Assembly: GCA_945900945.1 (NCBI GenBank)
Contig: CAMDKL010000007.1
Coordinates: 1 to 64,000 of the forward strand
DNA from: Pirellula staleyi DSM 6068
GTDB taxonomy: Bacteria; Planctomycetota; Planctomycetia; Pirellulales; Pirellulaceae
Direction of reading: 5' to 3'
Length of the DNA: 64,000 nucleotides
Shown: piece by piece, positions 55,155 to 63,982 of the stretch
Numbering within the stretch: the first letter of the stretch is position 1
Layout: the number at the start of each line of letters is the position of its first letter
The notes under the pieces: model-generated
The model's input: only the letters and a program-made list of their open reading frames with translations
Told to the model about the DNA's origin: nothing
Database searches by the model: none
Program-made: the position numbers and the translations under genes

Positions 55155-56237
55155 ATGCATGTATTTCCATCTGCTCGATGTCCAGTTCTGCTAATTGTCT
55201 TTGCGATCCTCTCCCTGTTGTTTACGCTTCGCACCCCGATCGTCTGGTGCGAAGATCCGCAGGGCATGGTTCTCATCCCATCGGGTGCGTATGTCATGGG
55301 TGGTCCTTCGCCTGAAGCGATCCGTGAAGTTCGCGAGACAAACCTTGCTAATAGACCTTGCTGCTCTGGCCTCATTAAGGGCTTCGAGGACTGCATGCCG
55401 AAGCACCAAGTCAAGATTCGTTCGTTCTGGATGGACAAAACCGAAGTCACGAACCGAGAGTTTCTCAAGTTCGTCGAGGCGACCGGCTACAAAACGATCG
55501 CCGAACGGGAATTGAATCCTGCTGACTTCCCACAAGTGCCAAGAGAACAATTAAAGTCGGGGTCGGTTGTCTTTACACCGCCAAAGAAAGCGGTCTCGCT
55601 ATTCAACTTTATGGAATGGTGGAGCTATGTTCCTGGAGCGTGCTGGAATCATCCAGACGGACCGAAGAGTACGATTGCAGAACTCTTGGATTATCCAGTC
55701 GTCCACATCGCCTTCGCAGACGCGGAAGCCTTTGCAAAATGGGCTGGCAAACGATTGCCCTCGGAAGCGGAATGGGAATGGGCCGCTCGCGGAGGACTTG
55801 AGGAACAAGCGTATCCGTGGGGCAACCCATTGCTTGTCGATGGCAAATGGCAGTGCAATGCTTACCAAGGGGAGTTCCCACACTTGGATACTGCGGACGA
55901 TGGCTTCAAAGGGATGGCCCCAGTTGGAAAGTATCCCGCCAACAAATATGGCTTGTTGGATATGTCTGGCAACGTTTGGGAATGGTGCAGCGATTTTTAC
56001 CACCCGGACACGTATCGCAATCGTAAGGAACTGGGCAAGGTCGTAGAAAATCCCAAGGGACCGGTAAGCAGTTGGGACCCCGAAGAGCCGGGCATTGTCA
56101 AACGCGTGCACCGGGGCGGTTCCTTTCTTTGCAGCAGCGAATACTGCGCTCGCTATATGATCGGGACACGAGGCAAAGGGGACATTGATACCGGTGCCTC
56201 GCACGTTGGCTTTCGCTGCGTCAAAGATCTACCTTAG
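55155..56237 (+). CDS. Secreted formylglycine-generating enzyme (SUMF1-type)
   Basis: The protein has 360 aa. A signal peptide (VLLIVFAILSLLFTL) is followed by a complete FGE-sulfatase domain: MVLIPSGAYVMGG, FWMDKTEVTNREFLKFVEAT, KRLPSEAEWEWAARGG, NVWEWCSDFYHPDTY. The active-site motif RGGSFLCSSEYCARYMIGTR has both catalytic cysteines in SFLCxxxYC, and GFRC ends the domain. It therefore should oxidise the CxPSR Cys of type I sulfatases to formylglycine. This is distinct from the many FGE-fold proteins that have lost these cysteines. It starts 11 bases after spoVG. No sulfatase is adjacent. Confidence 0.93.
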   Translation: MHVFPSARCPVLLIVFAILSLLFTLRTPIVWCEDPQGMVLIPSGAYVMGGPSPEAIREVRETNLANRPCCSGLIKGFEDCMPKHQVKIRSFWMDKTEVTNREFLKFVEATGYKTIAERELNPADFPQVPREQLKSGSVVFTPPKKAVSLFNFMEWWSYVPGACWNHPDGPKSTIAELLDYPVVHIAFADAEAFAKWAGKRLPSEAEWEWAARGGLEEQAYPWGNPLLVDGKWQCNAYQGEFPHLDTADDGFKGMAPVGKYPANKYGLLDMSGNVWEWCSDFYHPDTYRNRKELGKVVENPKGPVSSWDPEEPGIVKRVHRGGSFLCSSEYCARYMIGTRGKGDIDTGASHVGFRCVKDLP

Positions 56238-56239
56238 CG

Positions 56240-57460
56240 CTAGCGACGGTTCCAATAGATGACAGCGTTGTGCGTGGCTCGCCCGACCGCGATAATGTCC
56301 TTGCGACCGTCACCATCTAAATCAGCGACAACCATATCTTCGACTGCAACCTGGCCTGGCTCGACCAAAGTCCTTTCCCATTTGTTTCCCGCAAAGTCAT
56401 AAATACGAATACCGCAACGATGCGGTGCGTCAGCGTTGTCGCGAACTCCAACCACGATTTCCTCGTCCGAATCGAAATCGAGGTCTGCGCATGCTACAGC
56501 GTGCCCCCACTTGAGTTCTTTATCGATAACGTCGCGAAGCATGAAACGTATGCCTCGTTTTGGGTCATTGGAATAGACGACTACCTCGTCGCCATGCCAT
56601 GGTTCAATGGTAGCAATGTAACTGCTTCCACCAGTCAAATGACCGAGGCGAATTTCGCTTGAACCGCGTGCGGGTGCGACCCCTTCGTGCCCCATGCCTT
56701 GAGGGTAGATGAACTTTTTCATATTTTTCGTAAACATGAGACGCGTAGCGCCCTCATAGCTCGCCACCAGTATGTCCGTGTTACCCTCGTCTTTCATGTC
56801 GACGATTTCAAAATTGTGTGAGACGTGCCTCGACTCATCGAGAACATTCATGGCCCATGGTTCGGACTCGGGCTTGCTCGGAATCTCGAATTGCAAGAGC
56901 CGCACCGGAGCTTGATCAAATCCTGGAGCCGTCGTATTGCGGCCCTTCAAGGGCAGCACGATTAATTCCAAACGTCCGTCCTGATTCAGATCGCCCCAAT
57001 TCATTCGATGGGTCGTTGGTTCCTCCGCGATCTTGGTGTAAGTCCATGGTTGACGTGGGTCATTTGGCGATTTCAGCCAGCCTATCTCGCCGCCCGATTT
57101 CGTATTGTTGGGTTGCCAATCATGCCCGATGGCCAAGTCGATCTTGCCGTCACCATCGATATCGTACGGAGCCATGCACACGTTGTCGTTCTTGGCATTC
57201 GGGGTCGAGTAGATTACATGAGCTTGCCAACTCGGGTTCTCCAACCAAAGATACCGCTTGCTATCAGCAATCAAAATATCGAGCTTTCCATCGCCGTTGA
57301 GATCAAGCGTTCGGACTGCATATCCAACTTGCAGCTCTACGGGCAATACCTGCGGCACCCATTGAGCTTCGACTTGAGCATCGAAGTTAGGGAGCCAAAA
57401 GAAGCAAGCAGTCAATAAAACAGCTGCCAAATCACCGATCCGTTTTCCCAGACAGCACAT
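56240..57460 (-). CDS. Exported FG-GAP/VCBS repeat protein
   Basis: ATG 57460 has GGGGGAG eight bases upstream and was preferred to TTG 57484; it gives 406 aa. A signal peptide (IGDLAAVLLTACFFWLPNF) is followed by calcium-loop repeats: DLNGDGKLDILI, DIDGDGKIDLAI, DLNQDGRLELIV, DLDFDSDEEIVV, DLDGDGRKDIIA. These should form a beta-propeller secreted to the envelope or outside. Target unknown. It is convergent with the FGE gene, their stops only three bases apart. Confidence 0.87.
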   Translation of the reverse strand: MCCLGKRIGDLAAVLLTACFFWLPNFDAQVEAQWVPQVLPVELQVGYAVRTLDLNGDGKLDILIADSKRYLWLENPSWQAHVIYSTPNAKNDNVCMAPYDIDGDGKIDLAIGHDWQPNNTKSGGEIGWLKSPNDPRQPWTYTKIAEEPTTHRMNWGDLNQDGRLELIVLPLKGRNTTAPGFDQAPVRLLQFEIPSKPESEPWAMNVLDESRHVSHNFEIVDMKDEGNTDILVASYEGATRLMFTKNMKKFIYPQGMGHEGVAPARGSSEIRLGHLTGGSSYIATIEPWHGDEVVVYSNDPKRGIRFMLRDVIDKELKWGHAVACADLDFDSDEEIVVGVRDNADAPHRCGIRIYDFAGNKWERTLVEPGQVAVEDMVVADLDGDGRKDIIAVGRATHNAVIYWNRR

Positions 57461-58542
57461 ATCGCAAACTCCCCCATCGCACAAAATTCTAAATCAAAAC
57501 AAGATGAATGGAGTGTACCGTAGCCGAATTATCGATTCAACACCTCAGGACATCTGTCCCTTGACCTTCGAATTCTCGGGACTGTCTACGATTTGGGCTG
57601 TTCGAAGTAATCTTTAATGCACATCAACGAAAACCGCCTCCAGGATTACCTTTACTGCTTCCGGTTGCTAGCCTGGATTATTCATTAGACGATGCTTAAG
57701 CGAGGGATTTGAACAGCCGTCCTCGTTTAATGGGTTTTGAAGCTGCGCCATTTTGACTTAGTCTGGATATTGCATAAGCCGTTTTTAGCGTTAGCCACGG
57801 TTCACGCGACATCCATAAACCGAGCCTAACGCTCAATGGCACTCACTTTAAACCATTCTCGCTGTCCTCGGGCTTCGTATTAGGCGAATTCGCCAGCGAA
57901 TTTAGGCCCGGGGCTAGCGCCCGCCGGTTCACGAAATCGCAAAGTGAGTGCCATTTGGCTAACCCTGGGCTGTTAAAAATTCGGTATTGACATGACTTTT
58001 CGGCAAGTTGTTTTTGTTCCCCAAGTATTGTATTGCCCCCGGTCGGCTTGTCCGGCTGGAACGCGAGGTTCGTTAGCAAATGAACCTGATTCACCCGTGG
58101 CGCAAGGTCACTGGGGGTCTTTCGAATCCATCGGCCTCTTCTTCTAACATACGAACCTTAGTTCGCGTTAAGGAGTTATCGGGAATTGGAGGTTTGGAAG
58201 AAATCAATCGACTTGGTGGAGCAAATTTATCTGGCTTCAAAGAGCTTTTCAGCGGAGGAGCGATTCGGGTTAACCAGCCAGATGCGTCGAGCAGCAGTGT
58301 CGTCCCTTTCCCAAACCCCACTCAGGCCGCATCGCAGTCCAGGTAATCAACCACCTCGGCGATGAGGTCATGAAAGTTTTTCGAGTTTAGACTCGCCCGA
58401 AAGCCATCAAGATGAAAGCCAACGCAGTACCATTACTGGCTCTATTTAAGAAAAAGATAAGCACCTATGCATAAGTTTTCGAACAAAATGAATGAACATG
58501 GATGGAAAAGATGTACAGGATAATTTCAATTCGCTGATAGAT
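57461..58542. other. Repeat-bearing spacer, no convincing gene
   Basis: The left half includes cctggattattcattagac (57671) and, from 57764, the hairpin module and dispersed repeat listed separately. The right half (58000-58500) carries 70-90 codon ORFs on both strands (58080-58346 and 58091-58321) that overlap each other and have no ribosome binding site or recognisable domain. I regard this as non-coding. Confidence 0.5.
57764..57960. repeat. Compound repeat: hairpin module plus dispersed GC-rich element
   Basis: TCTGGATATTGCATAAGCCG (57762 on) repeats the left end of the MITE-like element at 51090. The hairpin module follows (57777-57840, less perfect), then a dispersed-repeat copy bounded by perfect 15-bp inverted arms AATGGCACTCACTTT and AAAGTGAGTGCCATT. 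Its core contains GGCGAATTCGCC and GGCCCGGGGCTAGCGCCC. The right TGCAATATCC terminus is missing. Confidence 0.75.
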
Positions 58543-58809
58543 TCACTTGTGTCGTGTGAATCGTTTGGTTTCGAGTTTCGAATTGCCAAAATGGATCAGC
58601 AGGCCGACCTCGATTCCAGTTGCCCTCAGGTAGTTAATAATCATGGCCTGGTGCTCGGGAGCGATTGCCAAGGCTCTCTCATATACTGATTCAAGAAACC
58701 CGGTTCCCAACTCATGGATGACTTCGAATGCACAACCGATGATTTTCTCAGTGATTTCTCCAAACTGGTAGTCGGATCGACGATCATCCTGTAAATCCTG
58801 TAAATCCAT
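58543..58809 (-). pseudogene. GxxExxY-family protein with an internal deletion
   Basis: The 88 codons begin with the family N-terminus ITEKIIGCAFEVIHELGTGF and LESVYERAL, where the GxxExxY signature is GFLESVY. They then jump straight to INYLRATGIEVGLLIHFGNS and the KRF ending. Full members are 120-130 aa. The missing middle (about 40 residues) should include the segment with conserved Lys/Glu/Leu of the PD-(D/E)xK-like core. The reading frame is open across the join. It may be an inactive remnant. Neighbouring glycosyltransferase and SDR genes are intact. Confidence 0.75.
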
Positions 58810-58870
58810 GTTCGTTTCTCCGTTTGTGTCAACGGGTGATGGTTATGCCAGTTTACTTATGGTCTGATGC

Positions 58871-59629
58871 TTATGTTTGCCTCTTTTGCAGCGATGCGTT
58901 GACGGTTTTGATGTACGCGCGGCCGGCCTTGGTGTACGGATGGAATAGATTGAAATACAGGATGTACCAAATCGCCGCTACGCCGTCCCATGTCCCTATT
59001 TTTTTTCCTTCTTCATAGGTTCGCCCATAATACGAAATCGGAACTTCGTAAGTCCTTGCTCGCGTTTTGCATACCATTGCAGTTATCTCTACCTCCATAC
59101 CGAACCCGCTACTTTGCAAACGGATTGGAAGGATCACGTCGCGATGAAACGCTTTGTAGCACGTCTCAATGTCCGACATGTTGCGATTCGTCAATATATT
59201 ACTGAGGCAGGTCAAGAATTTATTGGCAAGATAGTGGTAATAATACAAAACGCGCGATGCTCGCTTGACCATAAAACGACTGCCGTAAACAACATCTGCA
59301 ACTCCCTCGACGATCGGAGAAATAATTTCTGGAATCTCGCTTGGGTCGTATTCTAAGTCCGCATCTTGAACGATCAATATGTCTCCTGCGCTTTCGGAAA
59401 TCGCTCTGGAGATGGCTGCCGTCTTGCCAAGATTTTTGGTATGTGAAAAGAATCGGATCACAGGATGGATTGCTGCCAATTGCTGAACCATACGACCTGT
59501 TGTATCGGTTGATCCATCGTCGACCACAATGATTTCCCGCTCGCCAACGGGCAAATCAAGCAGCTTAAGCAAAACGCGTTCAATCGTTTTTTCTTCGTTG
59601 TACGCGGGTACTAAAATAGAAACTCTCAA
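58871..59629 (-). CDS. Family 2 glycosyltransferase (DPM1/ArnC-like)
   Basis: The protein has 252 aa with no TM segment. GT-A fold motifs: VPAYNEEKTIERVL, VVDDGSTDTTG, DIIVQDADLEYDPSEI-like (DADLEYD, the metal-binding DxD region). It also has VYGSRFMVKRASRVLYYYHY and an HRDVILPIRLQSSGFGMEVE acceptor segment, giving a polyprenyl-phosphate mannosyl/glucosyltransferase type. It probably transfers a sugar to a lipid carrier at the cytoplasmic membrane. The SDR gene is 11 bases upstream and likely co-transcribed. Donor sugar unknown. Confidence 0.9.
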   Translation of the reverse strand: MRVSILVPAYNEEKTIERVLLKLLDLPVGEREIIVVDDGSTDTTGRMVQQLAAIHPVIRFFSHTKNLGKTAAISRAISESAGDILIVQDADLEYDPSEIPEIISPIVEGVADVVYGSRFMVKRASRVLYYYHYLANKFLTCLSNILTNRNMSDIETCYKAFHRDVILPIRLQSSGFGMEVEITAMVCKTRARTYEVPISYYGRTYEEGKKIGTWDGVAAIWYILYFNLFHPYTKAGRAYIKTVNASLQKRQT

Positions 59630-59640
59630 GGCGATTTTCC

Positions 59641-60378
59641 TTAGTAGTATTGCTGGTTGACTGGCTTGATCACAATTTCAGGAACGTGCACTCGTTCGGG
59701 CAAGCAGGCCAAACCAACGACAACTTGAGCGATATCCTCGGGCAACAACATCTTTTGACGGTGTTCGTCCGTGACTGGCGTTGGTCTCTGTTCCAGGATA
59801 GGAGTGTCCACTTCACCGGGGTACACATTAGTGACACGAATATTCTCCGTACACACTTCATTCGAAACACAGGTTCCAAGTGCCGACATCGCAAACTTGC
59901 TCGCAGAGTAGGCGACCCCTCCTAGTGCAATCGCGCGTTTTCCAGCCACGCTTGAGATATTGATAATCATGCCGTTCTTCCGAGTTCTCATTTGAGGCAG
60001 GACTGAGTAAATACAGTTGTACGCCCCCGTTGCATTGATCGCCATAACCTGATCCCATTGGTCAGGTTCCATGCTATTGATGGAGCGATCGCGAATGTTG
60101 ACGCCAGCCGCGTTGACCAAGATATCGACTTGGCCTAGGTTTTCGGCCACCCACTCAAAAAACGATTCGACGCTAGCTCGCGTTGCGACGTCTAGCGTAT
60201 GGCCGATCAAGTGATTGCCAGCTGTTTTGACTGCTTCTGCAATCGCCAGCTCGCGGCGGGACCCAATCGCTACCTTTGCACCGTTTTGCGCAAATAGGTT
60301 CGCGATCGCGAATCCTATTCCGGTGGCTCCACCTGTTACGACGACTTGCTTTTTTTTCAGTAAGTTTGAATCGATCAT
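59641..60378 (-). CDS. Short-chain dehydrogenase/reductase
   Basis: The protein has 245 aa. Classical SDR features: nucleotide motif VVTGGATGIGFAIAN, GHTLDVA for the adenine, NAAGVNIRD, catalytic Ser in NISSVAGK, and YSASKFA for Tyr-Lys. The C-terminus NVYPGEVDTPILEQRP is typical. A cytoplasmic NAD(P)H oxidoreductase. Substrate cannot be read from the sequence; proximity to the glycosyltransferase might point to a sugar or polyol, which is inference. Confidence 0.92.
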   Translation of the reverse strand: MIDSNLLKKKQVVVTGGATGIGFAIANLFAQNGAKVAIGSRRELAIAEAVKTAGNHLIGHTLDVATRASVESFFEWVAENLGQVDILVNAAGVNIRDRSINSMEPDQWDQVMAINATGAYNCIYSVLPQMRTRKNGMIINISSVAGKRAIALGGVAYSASKFAMSALGTCVSNEVCTENIRVTNVYPGEVDTPILEQRPTPVTDEHRQKMLLPEDIAQVVVGLACLPERVHVPEIVIKPVNQQYY

Positions 60379-60424
60379 TCTTGGAGTTTTTACTTTAAAA
60401 TTTGTCGGGAAAGTGGACCATTTG

Positions 60425-60575
60425 GCTGACGCCCAATGGCACTCACTTTAAACAATTCTCGCTGTCCTCGGGCTTCGTATTAGGCCAATTTGCCAGCGAA
60501 TTTAGGCCCGGGGCTAGTGCCCGCCGGTTCACGAAATAGCAAAGTGAGTTCCATTTGGCTGACGCCAATGGCTAA
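60425..60575. repeat. Dispersed GC-rich repeat, third large copy
   Basis: Arms ATTTGGCTGACGCC...ATGGCACTCACTTT (60420-60450) and AAAGTGAGTTCCATTTGGCTGACGCC (60540-60566) are close to inverted, with ccatttggctgacgcc also repeated directly at both ends. The core matches 39.7 and 57.9 kb but has lost the perfect GGCGAATTCGCC palindrome (gccaatttgcc). It sits in the spacer upstream of the SDR gene start. Confidence 0.75.
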
Positions 60576-60789
60576 ATCCTTTCGTCCTTTCAGGACTAAG
60601 AACAGTACGAGGCTCCTGTTGCAAGCTTCTCATTAAGTTATAGCTTCTCGTATTGCTAGCGTTCCGGCAAGTTTGACTCGTACAGGTCGAAGATTTAATG
60701 GGAGGATTCGTTTTTGGCGAAAAACCATACAATCATCGCCAGCCAAACTGCCCCGTTACGCATTCCTCCACTTCAATAGAAGAATTTGC

Positions 60790-62112
60790 ATGCATCATTC
60801 TACCAAACCTCAAGTTATTGTGATCGGCGGCGGTTTCGGCGGCATGGCATGTGTTCGAGCATTGCGAGGAGTCGATATTGAAATCAAATTGGTGGATCGT
60901 CGCAATTTTCACTTGTTCCAACCGCTTCTCTACCAAGTTGCTTCCGGCGGATTATCGCCGGCCAACATCGCTGCGCCACTCCGCAGCATTTTCCGAAGAC
61001 AGAAGAACATACAAGTGCTATTGGGTTCGGTCGTCGATTTCAACCTAAGCGATCGGACGGTCATTTTGGAAGATCAGATTTCAATCCCCTTCGATTACTT
61101 GATCGTCGCGACGGGATCCACTCACCACTACTTTGGACGGGATGCTGAATGGGAACCGCTTGCACCAGGGCTCAAAACTATTGAGGACGCGACTGAAATT
61201 CGTCGACGTGTGTTAACGGCATTTGAACAGGCCGAACGAACCGTTGATCTTGCCAAGAGAGCTTCACTTTTGACCTTTGTGGTGGTAGGCGGCGGGCCGA
61301 CCGGCGTTGAAATGGCCGGCTCAATTTGTGAGCTTGCTCATCAGTCGATGAAAAACGACTTCCGATCTATCGATCCCGCGTCGGCCCGCATTATCTTGAT
61401 CGAAAACAGCAAGTTGATTTTGGACAAGTATCACGTTTCGCTTTCGGAAACCGCGACACGCGATTTGAAAGCACTGGGGGCCGAGATATGGAACGAAACT
61501 CGACTTTTAGAAATCTTCACGGACCACGTTATCGTGAGCCAAGGAGGAAACGCTAAACGACTCGAAACCAACACAGTGATTTGGGCGGCGGGAGTCAAGG
61601 CCTGTCGGCTTGGCAAGAAGCTCGCGGATGCGATGCAAACACCGAACCAAGTCGATCGTTCCGGTCGCGTGGTGGTCGATTCCCAATGCGCCGTTACCGG
61701 ACATCCCAATATTTTCGTAATCGGTGATCTGGCCGCATTCAGCGCTCCAAACGGGAATACATTGCCAGGAGTAGCGCCTGTCGCAGTACAACAAGGTGAC
61801 TATGTTGGAGGCCTGATTGCCAAGTCGGTTCGTGGCAGTCGACCAACGCAACCGTTTCAGTACTGGGACAAAGGAAACATGGCAACGATTGGCCGTTCGC
61901 GCGCAATCGTCGAAGCGGGAAAAATTCGCATGAGCGGGAAAATCGCTTGGCTCGTTTGGCTCTTCATTCACATCATGTACCTTGCTCGTTTCGAAAATCG
62001 AATTCTCGTTCTTTTTCAATGGTTTTGGAACTACATTAGTCGAAATCGAACAGCCCGGCTTATCACGGGCGCAAAGGAACAAAATGTACAAGACGTCACC
62101 TTACCTCATTGA
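60790..62112 (+). CDS. ndh: Type II NADH dehydrogenase
   Basis: ATG 60790 (MHHSTKPQVIVIGGGFGGMA) replaces the track start and gives 440 aa. It is a two-dinucleotide-fold flavoprotein: FAD motif VIGGGFGGMACVRAL, NADH motif VVVGGGPTGVEMAGS, and NIFVIGDLAAF for the flavin ring. The C-terminal amphipathic membrane segment is WLFIHIMYLARFENRILVLF. It passes electrons from NADH to quinone without pumping protons. It overlaps the convergent regulator gene by 17 bases. Confidence 0.94.
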   Translation: MHHSTKPQVIVIGGGFGGMACVRALRGVDIEIKLVDRRNFHLFQPLLYQVASGGLSPANIAAPLRSIFRRQKNIQVLLGSVVDFNLSDRTVILEDQISIPFDYLIVATGSTHHYFGRDAEWEPLAPGLKTIEDATEIRRRVLTAFEQAERTVDLAKRASLLTFVVVGGGPTGVEMAGSICELAHQSMKNDFRSIDPASARIILIENSKLILDKYHVSLSETATRDLKALGAEIWNETRLLEIFTDHVIVSQGGNAKRLETNTVIWAAGVKACRLGKKLADAMQTPNQVDRSGRVVVDSQCAVTGHPNIFVIGDLAAFSAPNGNTLPGVAPVAVQQGDYVGGLIAKSVRGSRPTQPFQYWDKGNMATIGRSRAIVEAGKIRMSGKIAWLVWLFIHIMYLARFENRILVLFQWFWNYISRNRTARLITGAKEQNVQDVTLPH

Positions 62113-63553
62113 ATACTGGCGAATCGTCCTCTCCGTCTACGGTTCCGCTTTCGGATTGGAGTCCCCATTGTTGCAATCGACGCAAAAGACGTGCACGCGA
62201 AATGTTTAGAATCTTGGCCGCAGAAGTTTTATTTTGCGGGAAACGTTCCAATGCTCGCATGATCATAGTCTTCTCGACATCCTCGAGAATCGCGTCCAGG
62301 TCTACGGACTCATCTCCTTGGGATTGCTCGATGTGAGATACGCACGTTCGAATATTCACGGGAAGATCTTTGTCAGTGAGCTTTTCACTCGTCGCATTTT
62401 TTGTAGCATGGGAAAGTGCATCGGCAAGTTCCTCGATGTCATCCGGCCATGAATAGGCTATTAGGGCTTCTATGAAGCGATCGGTGATTTCTTTTGTCGG
62501 TACGTCCGCACTGCGTTGATCGCAAAACCACGCGCTTATCAACGTAGGTATGTCCTCCAGCCGATCTGCAAGTCTTGGTAAATCGATGCGAAGGATGCTG
62601 GTTCGAGTTAGCACTTGCCGCCATCGCAGGTCAGTCATCGGCAAAGTCTGAATGAACTTGGGATCGCAGGTGGCGATACAAACCGTTGCTTCGTGACTTT
62701 TTAAAAAAGAGGCCAGTATAGCAATGCATTCTTCCGGTAAGCCTTCGAGATTGTCAAGCAAAACGGTTGGCTCTGCTCTTGCGTTGATTTTGCTTTCCTC
62801 AATGACCTCAAGCATGCTTTGCAACAATTCAGCGTCCATCAAAGAGCAGTCTATGCGAATCATTGAATCGCCGATTGAAAATTTGCGATCGTTGGATTGG
62901 AGTCCTTTGCGGCGCGACTGAATGGATTGCGCGAGCCAGGATCGCCCCGATCCTTTTTGACCGAAAACCGTGAGTGATAAAGGATTTGCAATAGCAAGTT
63001 GGACTTGCTCCAGTGCTCGACGTACTTCTACCGATCTGCCTTGCAAGTACCACATGCTATCCAAATGAGCGTACCTGTAGCGATTCTCTCGCATGATTTG
63101 ATGCGTGATAGCAGCTTGTTCGTCTACGAGTTCACGGATTGTGCCCATGGGTGTGGGGCACAACACGCAGAGCACACAGCCTGGGTTTTCCTCCAGAGGA
63201 ATCAGACATCGCATCCACTGCGATTGGGCGAGCGGAATTGTCGGGTCGGTTGGAGATGCATGGATGTTCGGAATGGGTCCAAATTCAGGTTGCAGCTTGA
63301 GGATTCGGCGAGGCCAATGGATCGGTAAAGAGAAGAATGCGGAAAGTTGAGCATTTGGATTTCCGTCGACGGGAATGGGAGAGTTGCAGGACAACCCAAG
63401 TAGGCTTTCGGGAGATCTCCCAACGAGGCGGCCTAATGCCTCATTTGCAAATACGAGCGAATCCTCTTCGGAAATTACGTAGATGGGATTGGATGAACTG
63501 CCAAGCAGCCTTGCAATCTGGCGTTTGGCGATGGAACGGTTGGTTTCATCCAT
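62096..63553 (-). CDS. Sigma54-activator-like regulator without GAFTGA loop
   Basis: The protein has 485 aa. A PAS-like sensor (about 1-150, SSNPIYVISEEDSLVFANEA) is followed by a linker and an AAA+ domain (about 185-390), with a degenerate Walker A FGQKGSGRSWLAQSI. Walker B is reduced to VLLDNLEGLPEE, and no GAFTGA motif is present: after RIDCSLMDAELLQS the expected loop 1 is absent. The C-terminus is a Fis-type HTH (MRALERFPQNKTSAAKILNI, then ARLLRRLQQWGL). The architecture is that of NtrC-type activators, but lack of GAFTGA means it probably does not remodel sigma54. It may be a DNA-binding repressor or activator by another route. Confidence 0.85.
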   Translation of the reverse strand: MDETNRSIAKRQIARLLGSSSNPIYVISEEDSLVFANEALGRLVGRSPESLLGLSCNSPIPVDGNPNAQLSAFFSLPIHWPRRILKLQPEFGPIPNIHASPTDPTIPLAQSQWMRCLIPLEENPGCVLCVLCPTPMGTIRELVDEQAAITHQIMRENRYRYAHLDSMWYLQGRSVEVRRALEQVQLAIANPLSLTVFGQKGSGRSWLAQSIQSRRKGLQSNDRKFSIGDSMIRIDCSLMDAELLQSMLEVIEESKINARAEPTVLLDNLEGLPEECIAILASFLKSHEATVCIATCDPKFIQTLPMTDLRWRQVLTRTSILRIDLPRLADRLEDIPTLISAWFCDQRSADVPTKEITDRFIEALIAYSWPDDIEELADALSHATKNATSEKLTDKDLPVNIRTCVSHIEQSQGDESVDLDAILEDVEKTMIMRALERFPQNKTSAAKILNISRARLLRRLQQWGLQSESGTVDGEDDSPVFNEVR

Positions 63554-63570
63554 GGTGCCCTCTAGATAAA

Positions 63571-63609
63571 CGAAAAAACACTGCGAGATCGAGCGACCAA
63601 CGCAGTGTT
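63571..63609 (-). terminator. Intrinsic terminator after the small secreted protein gene
   Basis: On the minus strand AACACTGCG and CGCAGTGTT form a 9-bp stem with a 15-base loop, followed by a T-rich run (TTTTTTCGTTT). It lies 31 bases after the stop at 63641 and insulates that gene from the regulator gene downstream. Confidence 0.8.
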
Positions 63610-63640
63610 GCGGGAATTGGTGTTTTACTATCAGCGCGGT

Positions 63641-63982
63641 TTAGAAGACGTCTGTCAAGAAATGATGGCCCCAATGATAACGCTGCGCAGTTGGATAGTA
63701 GTTTTCCCACTTGCGATTGTAAACTGGAATCTGCATTTCGGCAGGATATCGATGGTAAAGACTATCGCTGCTGCGAAAGTACTCGTTGCCATAGAAGTTC
63801 TGAGGATAGTAAACATACGGATAGTGATTGAAACGTTCGTAGTCGCGATTGCTCGCAGCACCACCCCAAACTCTGCCATATGCCTGAGCCTGTGGCTGGG
63901 CTTGTTGGGCTTGTACGTCGTTATATGAGGCCAGACCAGCGACGAGTGCTAGTGCGGCTACCAAAAAGGTCTTGCGGACCAT
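63641..63982 (-). CDS. Small exported Tyr/Asn-rich protein
   Basis: The protein has 113 aa. A signal peptide (MVRKTFLVAALALVAGLASY) is followed by a Gln/Ala-rich stretch (QAQQAQPQAQAYG) and a Tyr/Asn/His-rich C-terminus (NHYPYVYYPQNFYGNEYFRS). GGGGGG precedes the ATG by seven bases. Proteins of this composition are common and numerous in planctomycetes, some labelled only hypothetical. It is likely an envelope or extracellular protein; function unknown. It is the last gene of the window and has its own terminator. Confidence 0.8.
   Translation of the reverse strand: MVRKTFLVAALALVAGLASYNDVQAQQAQPQAQAYGRVWGGAASNRDYERFNHYPYVYYPQNFYGNEYFRSSDSLYHRYPAEMQIPVYNRKWENYYPTAQRYHWGHHFLTDVF

Noticed and set aside
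58080-58346. 88-aa and 76-aa ORFs on opposite strands of the spacer
   Set aside because: They overlap each other, have no ribosome binding site and no domain; more likely chance ORFs in repeat-rich DNA.
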